DNA from: Roseococcus suduntuyensis
Lineage (GTDB): Bacteria; Pseudomonadota; Alphaproteobacteria; Acetobacterales; Acetobacteraceae
Direction of reading: 5' to 3'
Length of the DNA stretch: 64,000 nt
NCBI RefSeq assembly: GCF_014196305.1
Contig: NZ_JACIDJ010000001.1
Coordinates: forward strand, 1,318,736 to 1,382,735
Part shown: one piece after another, positions 24,865-34,882 of the stretch
How the letters are laid out: every line of letters begins with the position of its first letter
Position numbering within the stretch: the stretch's first letter is position 1
Made by a program: the position numbers and the translations under genes
The notes under the pieces: generated by a model
What the model was told of the DNA's origin: nothing
The model's input: only the letters and a program-made list of their open reading frames with translations
Databases searched by the model: none

Positions 24865-25697
24865 TCCGCGGCCACCGCCTGGTTGTCGAAGACGTGCTCG
24901 GCGCACCATTCGGCGAAGCCCGCCTCGGTCTTGGCGGCGCGGGCGTAGGCCATCACGTAGTCGGTGTCGAAGCCATATTCGTCGAGCAGCGCGGAGGGCT
25001 GCGCGCCGCGCTCGGCGATGGCGATGCCGCTGATGTAGGTGGCGTTGATGGCGCCGGGGCAGAGGCGCTCATCCTCCAGGAAATTGCCTTCCACCACGCG
25101 CTCCACGGTGACCAGGCTGCGCTGGCTGGCATGGGCGATGGTGGCGCATTCGCGGCGGCGCCCCACCCACACATTGCCGGCGCTGTCGGCCATCACGGCG
25201 TGGAACACGGCCACGTCGGGGTGCAGGGCGGGGAGGAGGGTGATCTTTTCCCGGCTTCCGCCAATGAGGGGGCCAAACGGGCTTTCGATCACCATCCAGT
25301 CGGGCCGGTTGGCCAGGATGTCGCTGCCGATCAGCCCGCGCAGCGGCATGAAGGGCACGCCCTTCTCGGCGGCCTGGAGCATGGTGTGCATGGCGGGGCA
25401 GGTGGCGTCGCGCACCACCAGCGTGCCGGCCTTGAGCGCGGCCGAGAAGCGCGGCGCGAAGCCGGCCTCGCCCAGCGTCACGGCGGAGGTGTTCACCTCG
25501 GCCACGCAGCCCGCGCCGATCAGGATGTCGGTGGCGAAGCCCGAGATGGGCACGCCCACCAGCCGCAGCCCCCGCGCGCGGCGGCGGATCAGTGCCTTGG
25601 CCAGCGCCACGGACGGGATGGAATTGTCCGGCGGCACAGCCACCATCGCGCCATCCGGGATCGAGGCGGCCATTGCCGCGAGGCTCATTGGGGTCAT
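24861..25697 (-). CDS. CoA-transferase alpha subunit-like protein (GctA/IpdA type)
   Basis: A 278-aa alpha subunit of the same class I-like complex. Family segments are SVALAKALIRRRARGLRLVG, ATDILIGAGCVAEVNTSAVT, CPAMHTMLQAAEKGVPFMPL and DVAVFHAVMADSAGNV. ATG 25697 has GGAGGG about 7 nt upstream; the longer open frame is antisense to the GNAT gene. It is first gene of the operon with the beta subunit and the CaiB-type transferase. The two unlike CoA-handling enzymes probably act on one acyl-CoA pathway. Confidence 0.88.
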   Translation of the reverse strand: MTPMSLAAMAASIPDGAMVAVPPDNSIPSVALAKALIRRRARGLRLVGVPISGFATDILIGAGCVAEVNTSAVTLGEAGFAPRFSAALKAGTLVVRDATCPAMHTMLQAAEKGVPFMPLRGLIGSDILANRPDWMVIESPFGPLIGGSREKITLLPALHPDVAVFHAVMADSAGNVWVGRRRECATIAHASQRSLVTVERVVEGNFLEDERLCPGAINATYISGIAIAERGAQPSALLDEYGFDTDYVMAYARAAKTEAGFAEWCAEHVFDNQAVAAE

Positions 25698-25758
25698 GTT
25701 GCGTCCCTCCCCCGGCATGATTATGCCCAAGGGCGCATTGGGGGAAGGGGACGCCGCC

Positions 25759-26310
25759 ATGATCCTGGAAGGGCCGCGCCTGATCCTGCGCCCGCTGGAA
25801 GACGCGGATGCCGCGGAATTCGCCGCCATGAACGGCGACGCGGCGGTGATGCGCCATTTCGTGAAGCCACTGGATTTCGCCGCCTCGGAGGCTTTCCGCG
25901 CCCGCATCGCGGCGCATTTCGCCGCGCACGGCTTCGGCTTCTGGGGCGTGTTCCGCCGTGACGCGCCGGGCTTGGTGGGCATGGTGGGCCTGCTGCGCGT
26001 GGCGTTCGAGGCGCGCTTCACGCCCAATGTGGAAATCGGCTGGCGCATCGCGGCCGCGCACCAGCGCCAGGGCTATGCCGAGGAGGCCGCGCGTATCGCG
26101 CTGGCCGCCGGCTTCGGCCCGCTGCGCCTGCCGGAGATCGTGGCCTGGACCATCCCGGACAACGAACCCTCCTGGCGGCTGATGGAAAAGCTCGGCATGC
26201 AGGCCGATGGCACCTTCGAGGAGCCGCGCATCCCTGAGGGGCACCCCAAGCGGTTGCAGCGCCTGTATCGCATCACCCGCGCGGAATGGGTGCGGAGCCG
26301 CATGGGTTGA
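25759..26310 (+). CDS. GNAT N-acetyltransferase (RimJ/RimL-like)
   Basis: A 183-aa acetyltransferase. LILRPLEDADAAEFAAMN begins the fold, VEIGWRIAAAHQRQGYAEEA is the beta4-alpha3 acetyl-CoA pyrophosphate-binding segment (Q/RxxGxG/A type), and IPDNEPSWRLMEKLGM is the conserved NxxS-x2-ExxGF region. ATG 25759 follows the purine run GGGGAAGGGGA. It is divergent from the CoA-transferase operon, with 61 bp between starts. Substrates in this group are protein N-termini or small amines. Confidence 0.9.
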   Translation: MILEGPRLILRPLEDADAAEFAAMNGDAAVMRHFVKPLDFAASEAFRARIAAHFAAHGFGFWGVFRRDAPGLVGMVGLLRVAFEARFTPNVEIGWRIAAAHQRQGYAEEAARIALAAGFGPLRLPEIVAWTIPDNEPSWRLMEKLGMQADGTFEEPRIPEGHPKRLQRLYRITRAEWVRSRMG

Positions 26311-26355
26311 GGCGCCTTCACCAAGCCTTCACCCTCGGCGTGGCATGGCTTGGCC

Positions 26356-27333
26356 GTGCCCCAACTCGACGCCGCGCAGTTCGATCCGGTCCGCTTCCCC
26401 GGTGTGCCCGAGGATGTGCGCTGGCCACCCGAGAGCTTTTCCTTCGAGGCGCCCTGGCTGCGGGGCAGTGACCTCGCCTTCGAATGCGGGCTGGACGGGC
26501 AGATCATCTTTGTGCGGCGCTATGACGCCATCCGGCTGGTGCTGGACGTGGACACGGCCCATTCCGCGCTGGACCTCAAGCCGGGCAGCCATGATTTCCG
26601 CCTGCTGCGGCTGATCCCCTCCGCGCTGCGGCTGGTGGAATGCGTGGTCCCGGGCGACCCCATGCCGCCCGCCCTGCTGGGTGAGCCCCTGCCGCTGCCG
26701 GCCGAACACCTGCTCTACTCCGCCACCACGGCCCTGGTCGGCGCCCTGTCGCGCGGCGCCGGCGAGGCGGGCGAGGCCTATCTGGCCGCGCTGCGCCGCA
26801 CGCCCCCCGGCCTCGACATGTTCGAGACGGCGGCCGCGCGCTGCGTGACCGATGGGCAGTTCGAGCTGCAGCGCATCGCCAAGCTCGCCCGCGCGCTGAA
26901 GCGCCTGGCCCGCGCCCATGCCGAGGTGCTGGGCGCCCATGCCTCGCAGCCCGACTATCCGGGCATGGAGCGCATGGTGACCGCTACCACCAAGGTGATG
27001 CTGCGCGATGCCCATTGGTCCGGCGACCTCATCGCCCAGGCGCTGCGGCAGGTCTCGCCGCTGGTGACGGTGCCGCGCCAGACCGCCGACATGCTGCTCT
27101 CCGCCGCCGTGGCCGCGCTGGAGGAGCAGGGCAGCCTGGAAGCCGTGACCCGCATGACCGACACCCAGGCCCGGCTGCGCGACCGGCTCACGGAACTCGG
27201 CCTGTTCTGGCGCCGCATCGCCGCCGCCTGGGCCACCGTCCACCCCGAGACGACCGACCGGCGGGAAATTGACCTGCTCTGCCGGAACCTGCTGCGGCGG
27301 TTGCAGATCAGGTCGCTCTACCTGCCGGAGTAG
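26356..27333 (+). CDS. hypothetical helical protein
   Basis: A 325-aa protein with no signal peptide, membrane helix or motif that I recognise. The first 100 residues look like alpha/beta, with DLAFECGLDGQIIFVRRYDA. From about residue 130 on it is mainly helical and rich in Ala, Leu and Arg. GTG 26356 or TTG 26350 are the possible starts; neither has a strong ribosome site. It lies 45 bp after the GNAT gene on the same strand and may share its transcript. Confidence 0.68.
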   Translation: MPQLDAAQFDPVRFPGVPEDVRWPPESFSFEAPWLRGSDLAFECGLDGQIIFVRRYDAIRLVLDVDTAHSALDLKPGSHDFRLLRLIPSALRLVECVVPGDPMPPALLGEPLPLPAEHLLYSATTALVGALSRGAGEAGEAYLAALRRTPPGLDMFETAAARCVTDGQFELQRIAKLARALKRLARAHAEVLGAHASQPDYPGMERMVTATTKVMLRDAHWSGDLIAQALRQVSPLVTVPRQTADMLLSAAVAALEEQGSLEAVTRMTDTQARLRDRLTELGLFWRRIAAAWATVHPETTDRREIDLLCRNLLRRLQIRSLYLPE

Positions 27334-27383
27334 CCGCGCGGCCGGATTTGCGCGAGGCTGCGGCCCGCAACGGGGGGCAGGCC

Positions 27384-27821
27384 ATGACGGGCAGCATGAC
27401 GGAGGAATTCGGCGTCCAGGGCGAATGGACGTTGGCGAAGCGGCACACCATCCGCTGGGCGGAATGCGACCTCTACGGCCATGTGAACCACGCCGCCTAC
27501 CTCATCATGTTCGAGGACATGCGGATCGAGCACTGGGCCTCGCTCGGCCAGGTGCTGCGGGCCGATGCGCCGGGGCCGGTCGTGGCCAAGCTGGAGGCGC
27601 GCTATGTGCGGGCCATCGGTTTCCAGGAGGAGGTGCTGCTGACCCTGCGCTGCCCCAGCCTGCGCCGCACCAGCTATGTGCACGACTACGCCGTGTGGAA
27701 GAACGGGCTGGTGTTCGAATGCCAGGCGCTGCTAGTCTGCGTGAAGGATGGGGTGTCCACGCCGATCCCCGACGAGGCGCGACGGCTGATGGTGGAGCGG
27801 GACGGGGCGCGGCAGGCGTGA
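27384..27821 (+). CDS. 4HBT hotdog-fold acyl-CoA thioesterase
   Basis: A 145-aa single hotdog domain. The catalytic-helix segment RHTIRWAECDLYGHVNHAAY matches the 4-hydroxybenzoyl-CoA thioesterase (YbgC/FadM-like) pattern, with Asp in the ECDLYGHVN loop. It hydrolyses acyl- or aryl-CoA. ATG 27384 (MTGSMTEE) is preceded by GGGGGGCAG. The gap after it to 27938 contains hairpin repeats. Confidence 0.87.
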   Translation: MTGSMTEEFGVQGEWTLAKRHTIRWAECDLYGHVNHAAYLIMFEDMRIEHWASLGQVLRADAPGPVVAKLEARYVRAIGFQEEVLLTLRCPSLRRTSYVHDYAVWKNGLVFECQALLVCVKDGVSTPIPDEARRLMVERDGARQA

Positions 27822-27865
27822 GCGGGAGGCGCCGCGGGCGCTGAATCGCGCGACCGGAGAAGCTA

Positions 27866-27893
27866 GAGCAGCCTGCGTTCACACAGCCTGCTC
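27866..27893. repeat. intergenic hairpin
   Basis: GAGCAGCCTG (27866-27875) and CAGCCTGCTC (27884-27893) form a stem of 6 + 3 bp with one C-C mismatch and an 8-nt loop. It lies between the convergent thioesterase and ridA genes and may help terminate either transcript. Confidence 0.5.
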
Positions 27894-27911
27894 CAACCTT
27901 TGTTGAGGGCG

Positions 27912-27955
27912 GGATTCAGCGTTTTCGGTGATTCCACCTCAACGCATCCCGCTCT
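27912..27955. repeat. diverged copy of the dispersed hairpin repeat
   Basis: GGGATTCAGCGTTTTCGGTG, then ATTC, then CACCTCAACGCATCCCGC folds into an imperfect hairpin. Its centre GGTGATTCCACC matches the centre of the tandem units at 7771-7987 in the opposite orientation. Confidence 0.5.
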
Positions 27956-28346
27956 CAACGGCGACCACAAGGTCAATCTCGACCAGCGCGCCCAGCGCGA
28001 GGCCGGTGACGCCCACCGTGGTTCGCGCGGGCAGCTTGCCGGGCGGGAACTCGGCCTCCCAGATGGCGTTCATGGCGGCGTAGTCGCGGGCGAATTCGGT
28101 CAGGTAGATGCGCGCCATCACCACCCGCGCCCATTCCGCGCCGCAGCCGGCCAGCACGGATTTCAGGTTGGCGATGACCTGGCGCGTCTCCGCCTCGATG
28201 CCGCCCGGTACGCAGCGCGTGTTGTCGCCAGGGTCGGTCGGCATCTGGCCGGTGACGAAGAGGAAGTCCCCCGCCCGCACCGCATGGCTGAAGGGCGCGA
28301 CCCGCTTCGGGCCATCGCCCAGGACGAAATGGGCGAGGTCCGTCAC
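27939..28346 (-). CDS. RidA family reactive-intermediate deaminase
   Basis: A 135-aa YjgF/YER057c/UK114 protein. RidA enzymes hydrolyse enamine/imine intermediates such as 2-aminoacrylate. Family marks are FSHAVRAGDFLFVTGQMPTD, ETRQVIANLKSVLAGCGAEW and the C-terminal ARTTVGVTGLALGALVEID with the substrate-binding Arg. The GTG start at 28346 overlaps the denD stop (GTGA). The nearby divergent gene is diaminopropionate ammonia-lyase, whose reaction passes through 2-aminoacrylate, so a protective role is plausible. Confidence 0.9.
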   Translation of the reverse strand: MTDLAHFVLGDGPKRVAPFSHAVRAGDFLFVTGQMPTDPGDNTRCVPGGIEAETRQVIANLKSVLAGCGAEWARVVMARIYLTEFARDYAAMNAIWEAEFPPGKLPARTTVGVTGLALGALVEIDLVVAVESGMR

Positions 28347-29332
28347 AGGCCCCGCTCGGTCCGCGTCGCGGCCATGCCGCGCTCAGCCAAGGTTGCGCCC
28401 AGGTCATCCTCGCGGAAGGCGGCCAGGATGTCGGCCACGCCCTCCTGCGGGGTGAAGCCCAACGCTCGGGCGCGGTCGGCGGTGAAGCTCGCCGGCCAGC
28501 CGGCCACGATGGCGGCCACATGGGCGTCCGGCTCGGGTTTCACCAGGGCGCGTTCGGTGGGGGTCAGCGCCGCCAGCATCTCGCCCACCGTGACCGACAG
28601 CCCGGGTGGGTTCACGCCCCGGTCGAGGCCCAGTGGCGTCGTGTCCATCGTGGCCGCATGCAGGAACCACTCCACCGCGCGGCGGGGCGAGCAGACCCAG
28701 ACGGCGAAGTCCTCGCCGACCGGCAGCGGGGTTTCGAGGCCCAGCAGCGGCTCGCGCAGGATGGAAGAGACGAAGGAACTCGCCGCCTTGTTCGGCCGTC
28801 CGGGCCGCACGATGACGGTGGGCAGGCGGATGGAGACCGCGTCCATGAAGCCCTTGCGCGTGGCGTCCTGCAGCAGAAGTTCCGCCGCCGCCTTCTGCGC
28901 GCCGTAGGAATTGGCCGGAAGCTGGCGCGAATCATCGGGCAGGTGGGCGGACTGGCCGCCGCCGAAGCTGGCCACGCTGGAGGTGAAGATCACGCGCGGG
29001 GGGCTGGGCAGGGCGCGGCAGGCCTCGATGACGGCGAGCGTCCCGTGCAGGTTTACCCGTAGGCCCAGGTCGAAATCCGCCTCGGCGGCGGCGCTGACCA
29101 CGGCGGCCAGATGCACCACCAGGCCCGTGCCGGGCGGGATCGCGGCACGCAGTTGCGCGGGGTCCGCCACGTCGCCGGCCAGGCGGCGCACCGGGAAGGG
29201 GGCGTCCAGCGGGGCGGGCTCGTGCAGGTCGAACAGGGTCAGGCCCGTGCAGCCGGGCAGGGCGCCTGCCGCCAGCCGTTGTGCCAGCTTGCGGCCGAGG
29301 AAGCCCCCGCCGCCCAGGATGGTGATGTGCAT
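28343..29332 (-). CDS. denD: NAD-dependent epimerase/dehydrogenase, D-erythronate dehydrogenase-like
   Basis: A 329-aa extended short-chain dehydrogenase. The NAD motif ILGGGGFLGRKL is at residues 5-16, and LVVHLAAVVSAAAEADFDLG and VIFTSSVASFGG match DenD proteins. The catalytic pair is Tyr143-Lys147 in NSYGAQK. DenD oxidises D-erythronate at C2 for four-carbon acid sugar catabolism; partner genes (otnK/otnC/otnI) are not here, so the substrate call is moderate. ATG 29332 begins at MHITILGG, and the longer open frame is antisense to dpaL. Confidence 0.83.
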   Translation of the reverse strand: MHITILGGGGFLGRKLAQRLAAGALPGCTGLTLFDLHEPAPLDAPFPVRRLAGDVADPAQLRAAIPPGTGLVVHLAAVVSAAAEADFDLGLRVNLHGTLAVIEACRALPSPPRVIFTSSVASFGGGQSAHLPDDSRQLPANSYGAQKAAAELLLQDATRKGFMDAVSIRLPTVIVRPGRPNKAASSFVSSILREPLLGLETPLPVGEDFAVWVCSPRRAVEWFLHAATMDTTPLGLDRGVNPPGLSVTVGEMLAALTPTERALVKPEPDAHVAAIVAGWPASFTADRARALGFTPQEGVADILAAFREDDLGATLAERGMAATRTERGL

Positions 29333-29378
29333 GACGCCGAGATTGCCCCGCGTCGGAAGCCCCGCCAAGGTGCGGGCC

Positions 29379-30503
29379 ATGCACCGTCTCGTCCTGAACG
29401 CCAACCATGGCACCCCCGGCATCATCGTCCTGCCCGAAGGGGGGTATCGCCGCGCCCGCGCCGAGATCACCGCCTGGCCGGGCTATGCCCCCACGTCCTT
29501 GCACGCCCTGCCCGCCGAGGGCGTGGCCAGCCTGCACTACAAGGATGAGAGCCAGCGCTTCGGGCTTCGCAGCTTCAAGGCGCTGGGCGGCGCCTATGCC
29601 GTCGCTCGGCTGCTGGGGCAGGAACTGGCGCGGCGCGGCACGGCCAACAACGCCAATGGCGCGGCACTGGAATCCGGCCAGTATGCCCATGCCACGGAAC
29701 AGATCACCGTCACCTGCGCCACCGACGGCAATCACGGCCGCAGCGTGGCCTGGGGCGCCCAGCGCTTCGGGGCGCGCTGCGTGATCTTCGTGCATGAGAA
29801 CGTGTCCCAGGGCCGGCGCGACGCCATCGCGGGTTTCGGCGCCGAGGTGCGGGAGGTGCCCGGCAACTACGACGACAGCGTGCGCGCCGCCCAACGCGCG
29901 GCGGATGAGAATGGGTGGTTCGTCATCAGCGACACCTCCTACCCCGGCTACACCGAGCCCCCGCGCGACGTGATGCAGGGCTACCGCCTGATGGCGGAGG
30001 AGGCGCTGGCCCAGATGCCCCAGCCCCCCACGCATGTATTTGTCCCCGGCGGCGTGGGCGGGGTGGCGGCCGCCGTCTCGGTGCAGCTGCGCCACCAGGC
30101 CCCCGGCGCCCGGCTGGTGGTGGCCGAGCCGGAGCAGGCCGCCTGCCTTCTGGAAAGCGCCGCCGCCGGCGAGATGCGGGCCGTGACCGGCGCGCTGGAC
30201 ACCATCATGGCGGGCCTGGCCTGCGGCGAGCCCTCGTTGCTGGCCTGGCAGGAGCTGGAACGCGCGGCCTTCGCCTTCATGGCCGTGCCCGATTCGGCCG
30301 TGGCGCCGGCCATGCGCGCCCTGCATGCGCGGGGAATCGAGGCCGGCGAAAGCGCCGTGGCCGGGCTGATCGCCTTCGAATCGGCCATGACGGATGTGTC
30401 GGCCCGGGCGATGCTGGGGCTGGGGGCGGACAGCCGGGTGCTGGTCTTCGGCACGGAGGGGGCCACGGACCCCGCGCTCTACGCCGAACTCACCGGGGGA
30501 TGA
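29379..30503 (+). CDS. dpaL: diaminopropionate ammonia-lyase
   Basis: A 374-aa fold-type II PLP enzyme that degrades 2,3-diaminopropionate to pyruvate and two ammonia. The Schiff-base lysine is Lys67 in FGLRSFKALGGAYA, the family signature. TVTCATDGNHGRSVAWGAQ follows, and the Gly-rich PLP-phosphate loop is VPGGVGGVAAAVS. The ISDTSYPGYTEPPRDVMQGY stretch is specific to DpaL/YgeX. It is divergent from denD-ridA with 46 bp between starts. Confidence 0.93.
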   Translation: MHRLVLNANHGTPGIIVLPEGGYRRARAEITAWPGYAPTSLHALPAEGVASLHYKDESQRFGLRSFKALGGAYAVARLLGQELARRGTANNANGAALESGQYAHATEQITVTCATDGNHGRSVAWGAQRFGARCVIFVHENVSQGRRDAIAGFGAEVREVPGNYDDSVRAAQRAADENGWFVISDTSYPGYTEPPRDVMQGYRLMAEEALAQMPQPPTHVFVPGGVGGVAAAVSVQLRHQAPGARLVVAEPEQAACLLESAAAGEMRAVTGALDTIMAGLACGEPSLLAWQELERAAFAFMAVPDSAVAPAMRALHARGIEAGESAVAGLIAFESAMTDVSARAMLGLGADSRVLVFGTEGATDPALYAELTGG

Positions 30504-30619
30504 ACGAAGCCTCTTGCCACGGGATGGTCGCCTTCATCATTCTGCAAAAAAACTGTCACACCGAGGCAACCAAGCGCGTATAGCGCCCCGCAAGACCAAA
30601 ACCCTGGGAGAGCACCTTC

Positions 30620-31969
30620 ATGCAGCGCCGCTCACTGCTGGCCGGTTCGGCCGGCCTTTTGTCCGTTCCCTTCATCGCCCCCTCGGCCCGCGCCCAGACC
30701 GGCGCCGGCGGCCGCACCGAGATCCAGTTCTGGTATGGGCTGGCCGGCGCCCTGGGCGAGCGCGTGGCCGAACAGGCGCAGCGCTTCAACGAGAGCCAGG
30801 ACCGCTACCGCGTGGTGGCGACCTTCCGCGGTTCCTACCCCGAGGTGATGAGCGGCGCGATCGCCGCCTGGCGCGCGGGCACGGCCCCGCACATCGCGCA
30901 GGTCTTCGAGGTGGGCACCGCCACCATGATGGGCGCGGGCCCCGCCATCCGCCCCGTGTATGAGCTGCTGGGCGAGGCGGGCATCGAGCTCGATCCGCAG
31001 CGGTATCTGGCCGGCGTGCGCGGCTACTACAGCGACACCCAGGGCCGCATGATCTCCATGCCGCACAACTCCTCCTCGGCGGTGATGTGGCTGAACCTGG
31101 ACGCCTTCGAGCGTGCGGGCCTGTCCACCACCGACCTGCCCAAGACCTGGGCCGAGGTGCGCGCCGCCGCCCAGGCCATCCGCGCCCGCAACGCGGCCGA
31201 GATGGCGATGACGACCGCCTGGCCGACCTGGGTGATGTACGAGCAGATGTCGTCCCTGCACGATGTCGCGCTGGCCACGCCCGCCAATGGCTTCCAGGGG
31301 CTGGACGCGCGGATGAACCTCGCGGACCCGATCTTCCTGAAGCAGACCGAGATGCTGCTGGAGATGCAGCGCGCCGGCCACTTCACCTATGGCGGCCGTG
31401 ACGGCGGCGGTGGCGCGGCCTTCCCGGCCGGCCAGGCGGCGATCAGCTTCAACTCCTCCGCCGGCCGCGCGGCCGTGCAGCGCGAGGCGCGGTTCCGCTG
31501 GGCCTCCGTGGTGCTGCCGCACCATGCGGACATCACCCAGAGCCCGAAGAACGGCGTGATCGGCGGCGCGAGCCTCTGGGCGCTGACCTCGCGCAACCGC
31601 ACCGCGGCCGAATACCGCGGCGTGGCGGAGTTCTACCGCTTCATCTCCGATGTGGAGCAGGACAAGTGGTGGCACCAGGTCACCGGCTATGTGCCGCTGA
31701 CGCTGGCGGCCTACGAGGCGTCCAAGGCCGAGGGCTTCTACGAGCGCAACCCGGGTGCGGACGCGGCCATCACCCAGCTCTCCCGCGCGCAGCCCACGCC
31801 GAACAGCCAGGGCTTCCGCCTGGGCGGTTTCGTGGAAATCCGCAACATCATCCAGGAAGAGCTTGAGCGCGGCTTCCAGAACCAGCAGAACGCGCAGACG
31901 GCCCTGGCCAACGCCAACCGTCGCGCCGACGTGGTGCTGCGGAACTTCGAGCGCGCCAACCGCCGCTGA
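30620..31969 (+). CDS. ugpB: sn-glycerol-3-phosphate ABC transporter binding protein UgpB
   Basis: A 449-aa periplasmic binding protein with signal peptide (RRSLLAGSAGLLSVPFIAPS, cleavage near ARAQ-T). Strong UgpB marks are APHIAQVFEVGTATMMGAG, RGYYSDTQGRMISMPHNSS, GVIGGASLWALTS and GYVPLTLAAYEASKAEGFYE. It captures glycerol-3-phosphate or glycerophosphodiesters. The GGGAGAG ribosome site supports ATG 30620. It heads ugpBAEC. The 116-bp leader shows no clear Pho box, so phosphate control could not be confirmed. Confidence 0.95.
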   Translation: MQRRSLLAGSAGLLSVPFIAPSARAQTGAGGRTEIQFWYGLAGALGERVAEQAQRFNESQDRYRVVATFRGSYPEVMSGAIAAWRAGTAPHIAQVFEVGTATMMGAGPAIRPVYELLGEAGIELDPQRYLAGVRGYYSDTQGRMISMPHNSSSAVMWLNLDAFERAGLSTTDLPKTWAEVRAAAQAIRARNAAEMAMTTAWPTWVMYEQMSSLHDVALATPANGFQGLDARMNLADPIFLKQTEMLLEMQRAGHFTYGGRDGGGGAAFPAGQAAISFNSSAGRAAVQREARFRWASVVLPHHADITQSPKNGVIGGASLWALTSRNRTAAEYRGVAEFYRFISDVEQDKWWHQVTGYVPLTLAAYEASKAEGFYERNPGADAAITQLSRAQPTPNSQGFRLGGFVEIRNIIQEELERGFQNQQNAQTALANANRRADVVLRNFERANRR

Positions 31970-31983
31970 GACTGAACCATCCC

Positions 31984-32006
31984 GGGGGGCGGCTGTTCCG
32001 CCCCCC
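31984..32006 (+). terminator. GC-rich hairpin between ugpB and ugpA (attenuator or mRNA-stability element)
   Basis: A perfect 9-bp stem GGGGGGCGG / CCGCCCCCC with loop CTGTT, followed by a pyrimidine run TTCCTTTCC. It begins 15 nt after the ugpB stop. In ABC operons such hairpins often protect the abundant binding-protein mRNA or partly terminate transcription before the permease genes. Confidence 0.6.
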
Positions 32007-32025
32007 TTCCTTTCCGTGAGGCCCC

Positions 32026-32907
32026 ATGCGGCGCAAGGTCATCTTCGGCAACAAGCTGCTTCCCTATCTGCTGCTTGCGCCACAGCTCATCGTCACCGCC
32101 ATCTTCTTCTTCTGGCCCGCGGCGGAGGCCATCCGGTATTCCTTCCTGCGGCAGGACGCCTTCGGCATCTCGGTCATGTTCGTGGGGCTGGAGAACTTCC
32201 AGGACCTCTTCGCCGATGAACGCTACCTGCAGGTGGTCTGGAACACGATCTGGTTCAGCTTCTGGGTGACCGTGCTCTCCATGGGCGTGGCGCTGCTGCT
32301 GGCCGTGCTGGCGGACCGGCACATCCGTGGGCGGAACACCTACCGCACCCTGCTGATCTGGCCCTATGCCATCGCGCCGGCCATCGCGGCGGTGCTCTAC
32401 ATCTTCCTGTTCCACCCGAGCCTCGGCCTGCTCGGCCGGGCGCTGAACGGCTTTGGCGTGCCCTGGGACTACCGGCTGAACGGGGACCAGGCGATGCTCG
32501 TCGTCATCCTGGCCGCGGCGTGGAAGCAGGTCTCCTACAACTTCCTCTTCTTCCTGGCGGGGCTGCAATCCATTCCGAAATCCGTGCTGGAGGCGGCTGC
32601 CATTGATGGCGCCAGCCCCTCGCGGCGCTTCTGGACCGTCATCTTCCCGCTGCTGTCGCCCACCACCTTCTTCCTGCTGGTGATCAACATCACCTCGGCC
32701 GTGTTCGACACCTTCGGGATCATTGACGCGCTGACCGGCGGCGGGCCCGGCAACGCCACCCAGACCATGATCTACCGCGCCTATGTGGATGGGCGGGTGA
32801 ACCTCGACCTCGGTTCCTCGGCCGCGCAGTCGGTGGTGCTGATGATCGCGGTGATGGCGCTGACGCTGGTGCAGTTCCGCTTCATCGAACGCAGGGTGCA
32901 TTACTGA
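32026..32907 (+). CDS. ugpA: sn-glycerol-3-phosphate ABC transporter permease UgpA
   Basis: A 293-aa inner-membrane permease with six predicted helices, starting with [20 protein letters not shown]. The coupling EAA loop reads [20 protein letters not shown]. It partners UgpE. It follows ugpB after a 56-nt gap containing a hairpin, and its stop overlaps the ugpE start (TGATG). Confidence 0.94.
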   Translation: MRRKVIFGNKLLPYLLLAPQLIVTAIFFFWPAAEAIRYSFLRQDAFGISVMFVGLENFQDLFADERYLQVVWNTIWFSFWVTVLSMGVALLLAVLADRHIRGRNTYRTLLIWPYAIAPAIAAVLYIFLFHPSLGLLGRALNGFGVPWDYRLNGDQAMLVVILAAAWKQVSYNFLFFLAGLQSIPKSVLEAAAIDGASPSRRFWTVIFPLLSPTTFFLLVINITSAVFDTFGIIDALTGGGPGNATQTMIYRAYVDGRVNLDLGSSAAQSVVLMIAVMALTLVQFRFIERRVHY

Positions 32908-33808
32908 TGTCTCAGGTTCAGCCCGCCATCGCGGCCCCCGTGCCGCTGGCCGCGGAGGCGCCGCGCCGCCGCCGCTTCCTCGGCGCCGACCTCACCACCC
33001 ATGTGATCCTGCTGCTGGGCGTGGTGCTCTTCGCCATGCCCATCTGGATCGTGCTCATGGGCTCCACCCATGACGCCGCGACCATCGGCCGGGGCGAGGT
33101 GCCCCTGCTGCCGGGCTCCGAGGGGTGGAACAACTATGCGACGGCCTGGAGCGAGGGGAATACCCGCCGCGCCTCCGTGCCCGTCTCGACCATGATGTTC
33201 AACAGCGCGGTGATGGCGCTGCTGATCACGGTGGGCAAGCTCGCCATCTCGATCACCTCGGCCTATGCGGTGGCGTTCTTCTCGTTCCCGGGGCGGATGC
33301 TCTGCTTCTGGGCCATCTTCATCACGCTGATGCTGCCCGTGGAGGTGCGCATCTTCCCCACCTTCCAGGTGGTGAGCGACCTTGGCATGGTGAACACCTA
33401 TCAGGGGCTGATCATCCCGCTGATCGCGTCCGCGACGGCCACGCTGCTGTTCCGCCAGTTCTTCCTGACCATTCCGGATGAACTGGTGGAGGCCGCCAAG
33501 ATGGACGGCGCGGGGCCGATGCGCTTCTTCAAGGACATCGTCCTGCCGCTCTCGGCCACCAATATCGCGGCGCTCTTCGTCATCCTCTTCGTCTATGGCT
33601 GGAACCAGTATCTCTGGCCCCTGCTGGTCACGACCAGCACGGATGTGGAGACCATCGTCATCGGCATCGTGAAGATGCTGGGGGCGGAAGCCGACACCGA
33701 ATGGAATATCGTCATGGCGACCACCGTGCTGGCCCTGTTGCCGCCGGTCGCCGTTGTCATCCTCATGCAGCGCTGGTTCGTGAAGGGCCTGACGGAGACC
33801 GAAAAGTA

Positions 33809-33809
<1 letters not shown>
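32907..33809 (+). CDS. ugpE: sn-glycerol-3-phosphate ABC transporter permease UgpE
   Basis: A 300-aa MalG-type inner-membrane permease. The cytoplasmic N-terminus is followed by HVILLLGVVLFAMPIWIVLM, and the EAA loop reads EAAKMDGAGPMRFFKDIVLP. The C-terminal VVILMQRWFVKGLTETEK is the usual UgpE ending. It overlaps ugpA and ugpC by single-base stop/start junctions (TGATG, TAATG), so stoichiometry is set by coupled translation. Confidence 0.94.

Positions 33810-34882
<1,073 letters not shown>

Noticed and set aside
30500..30583. A 27-codon ORF overlapping the dpaL stop
   Set aside because: It is very short, has no hydrophobic or conserved pattern and its start overlap could be chance. It lies in the probable ugpB promoter region.
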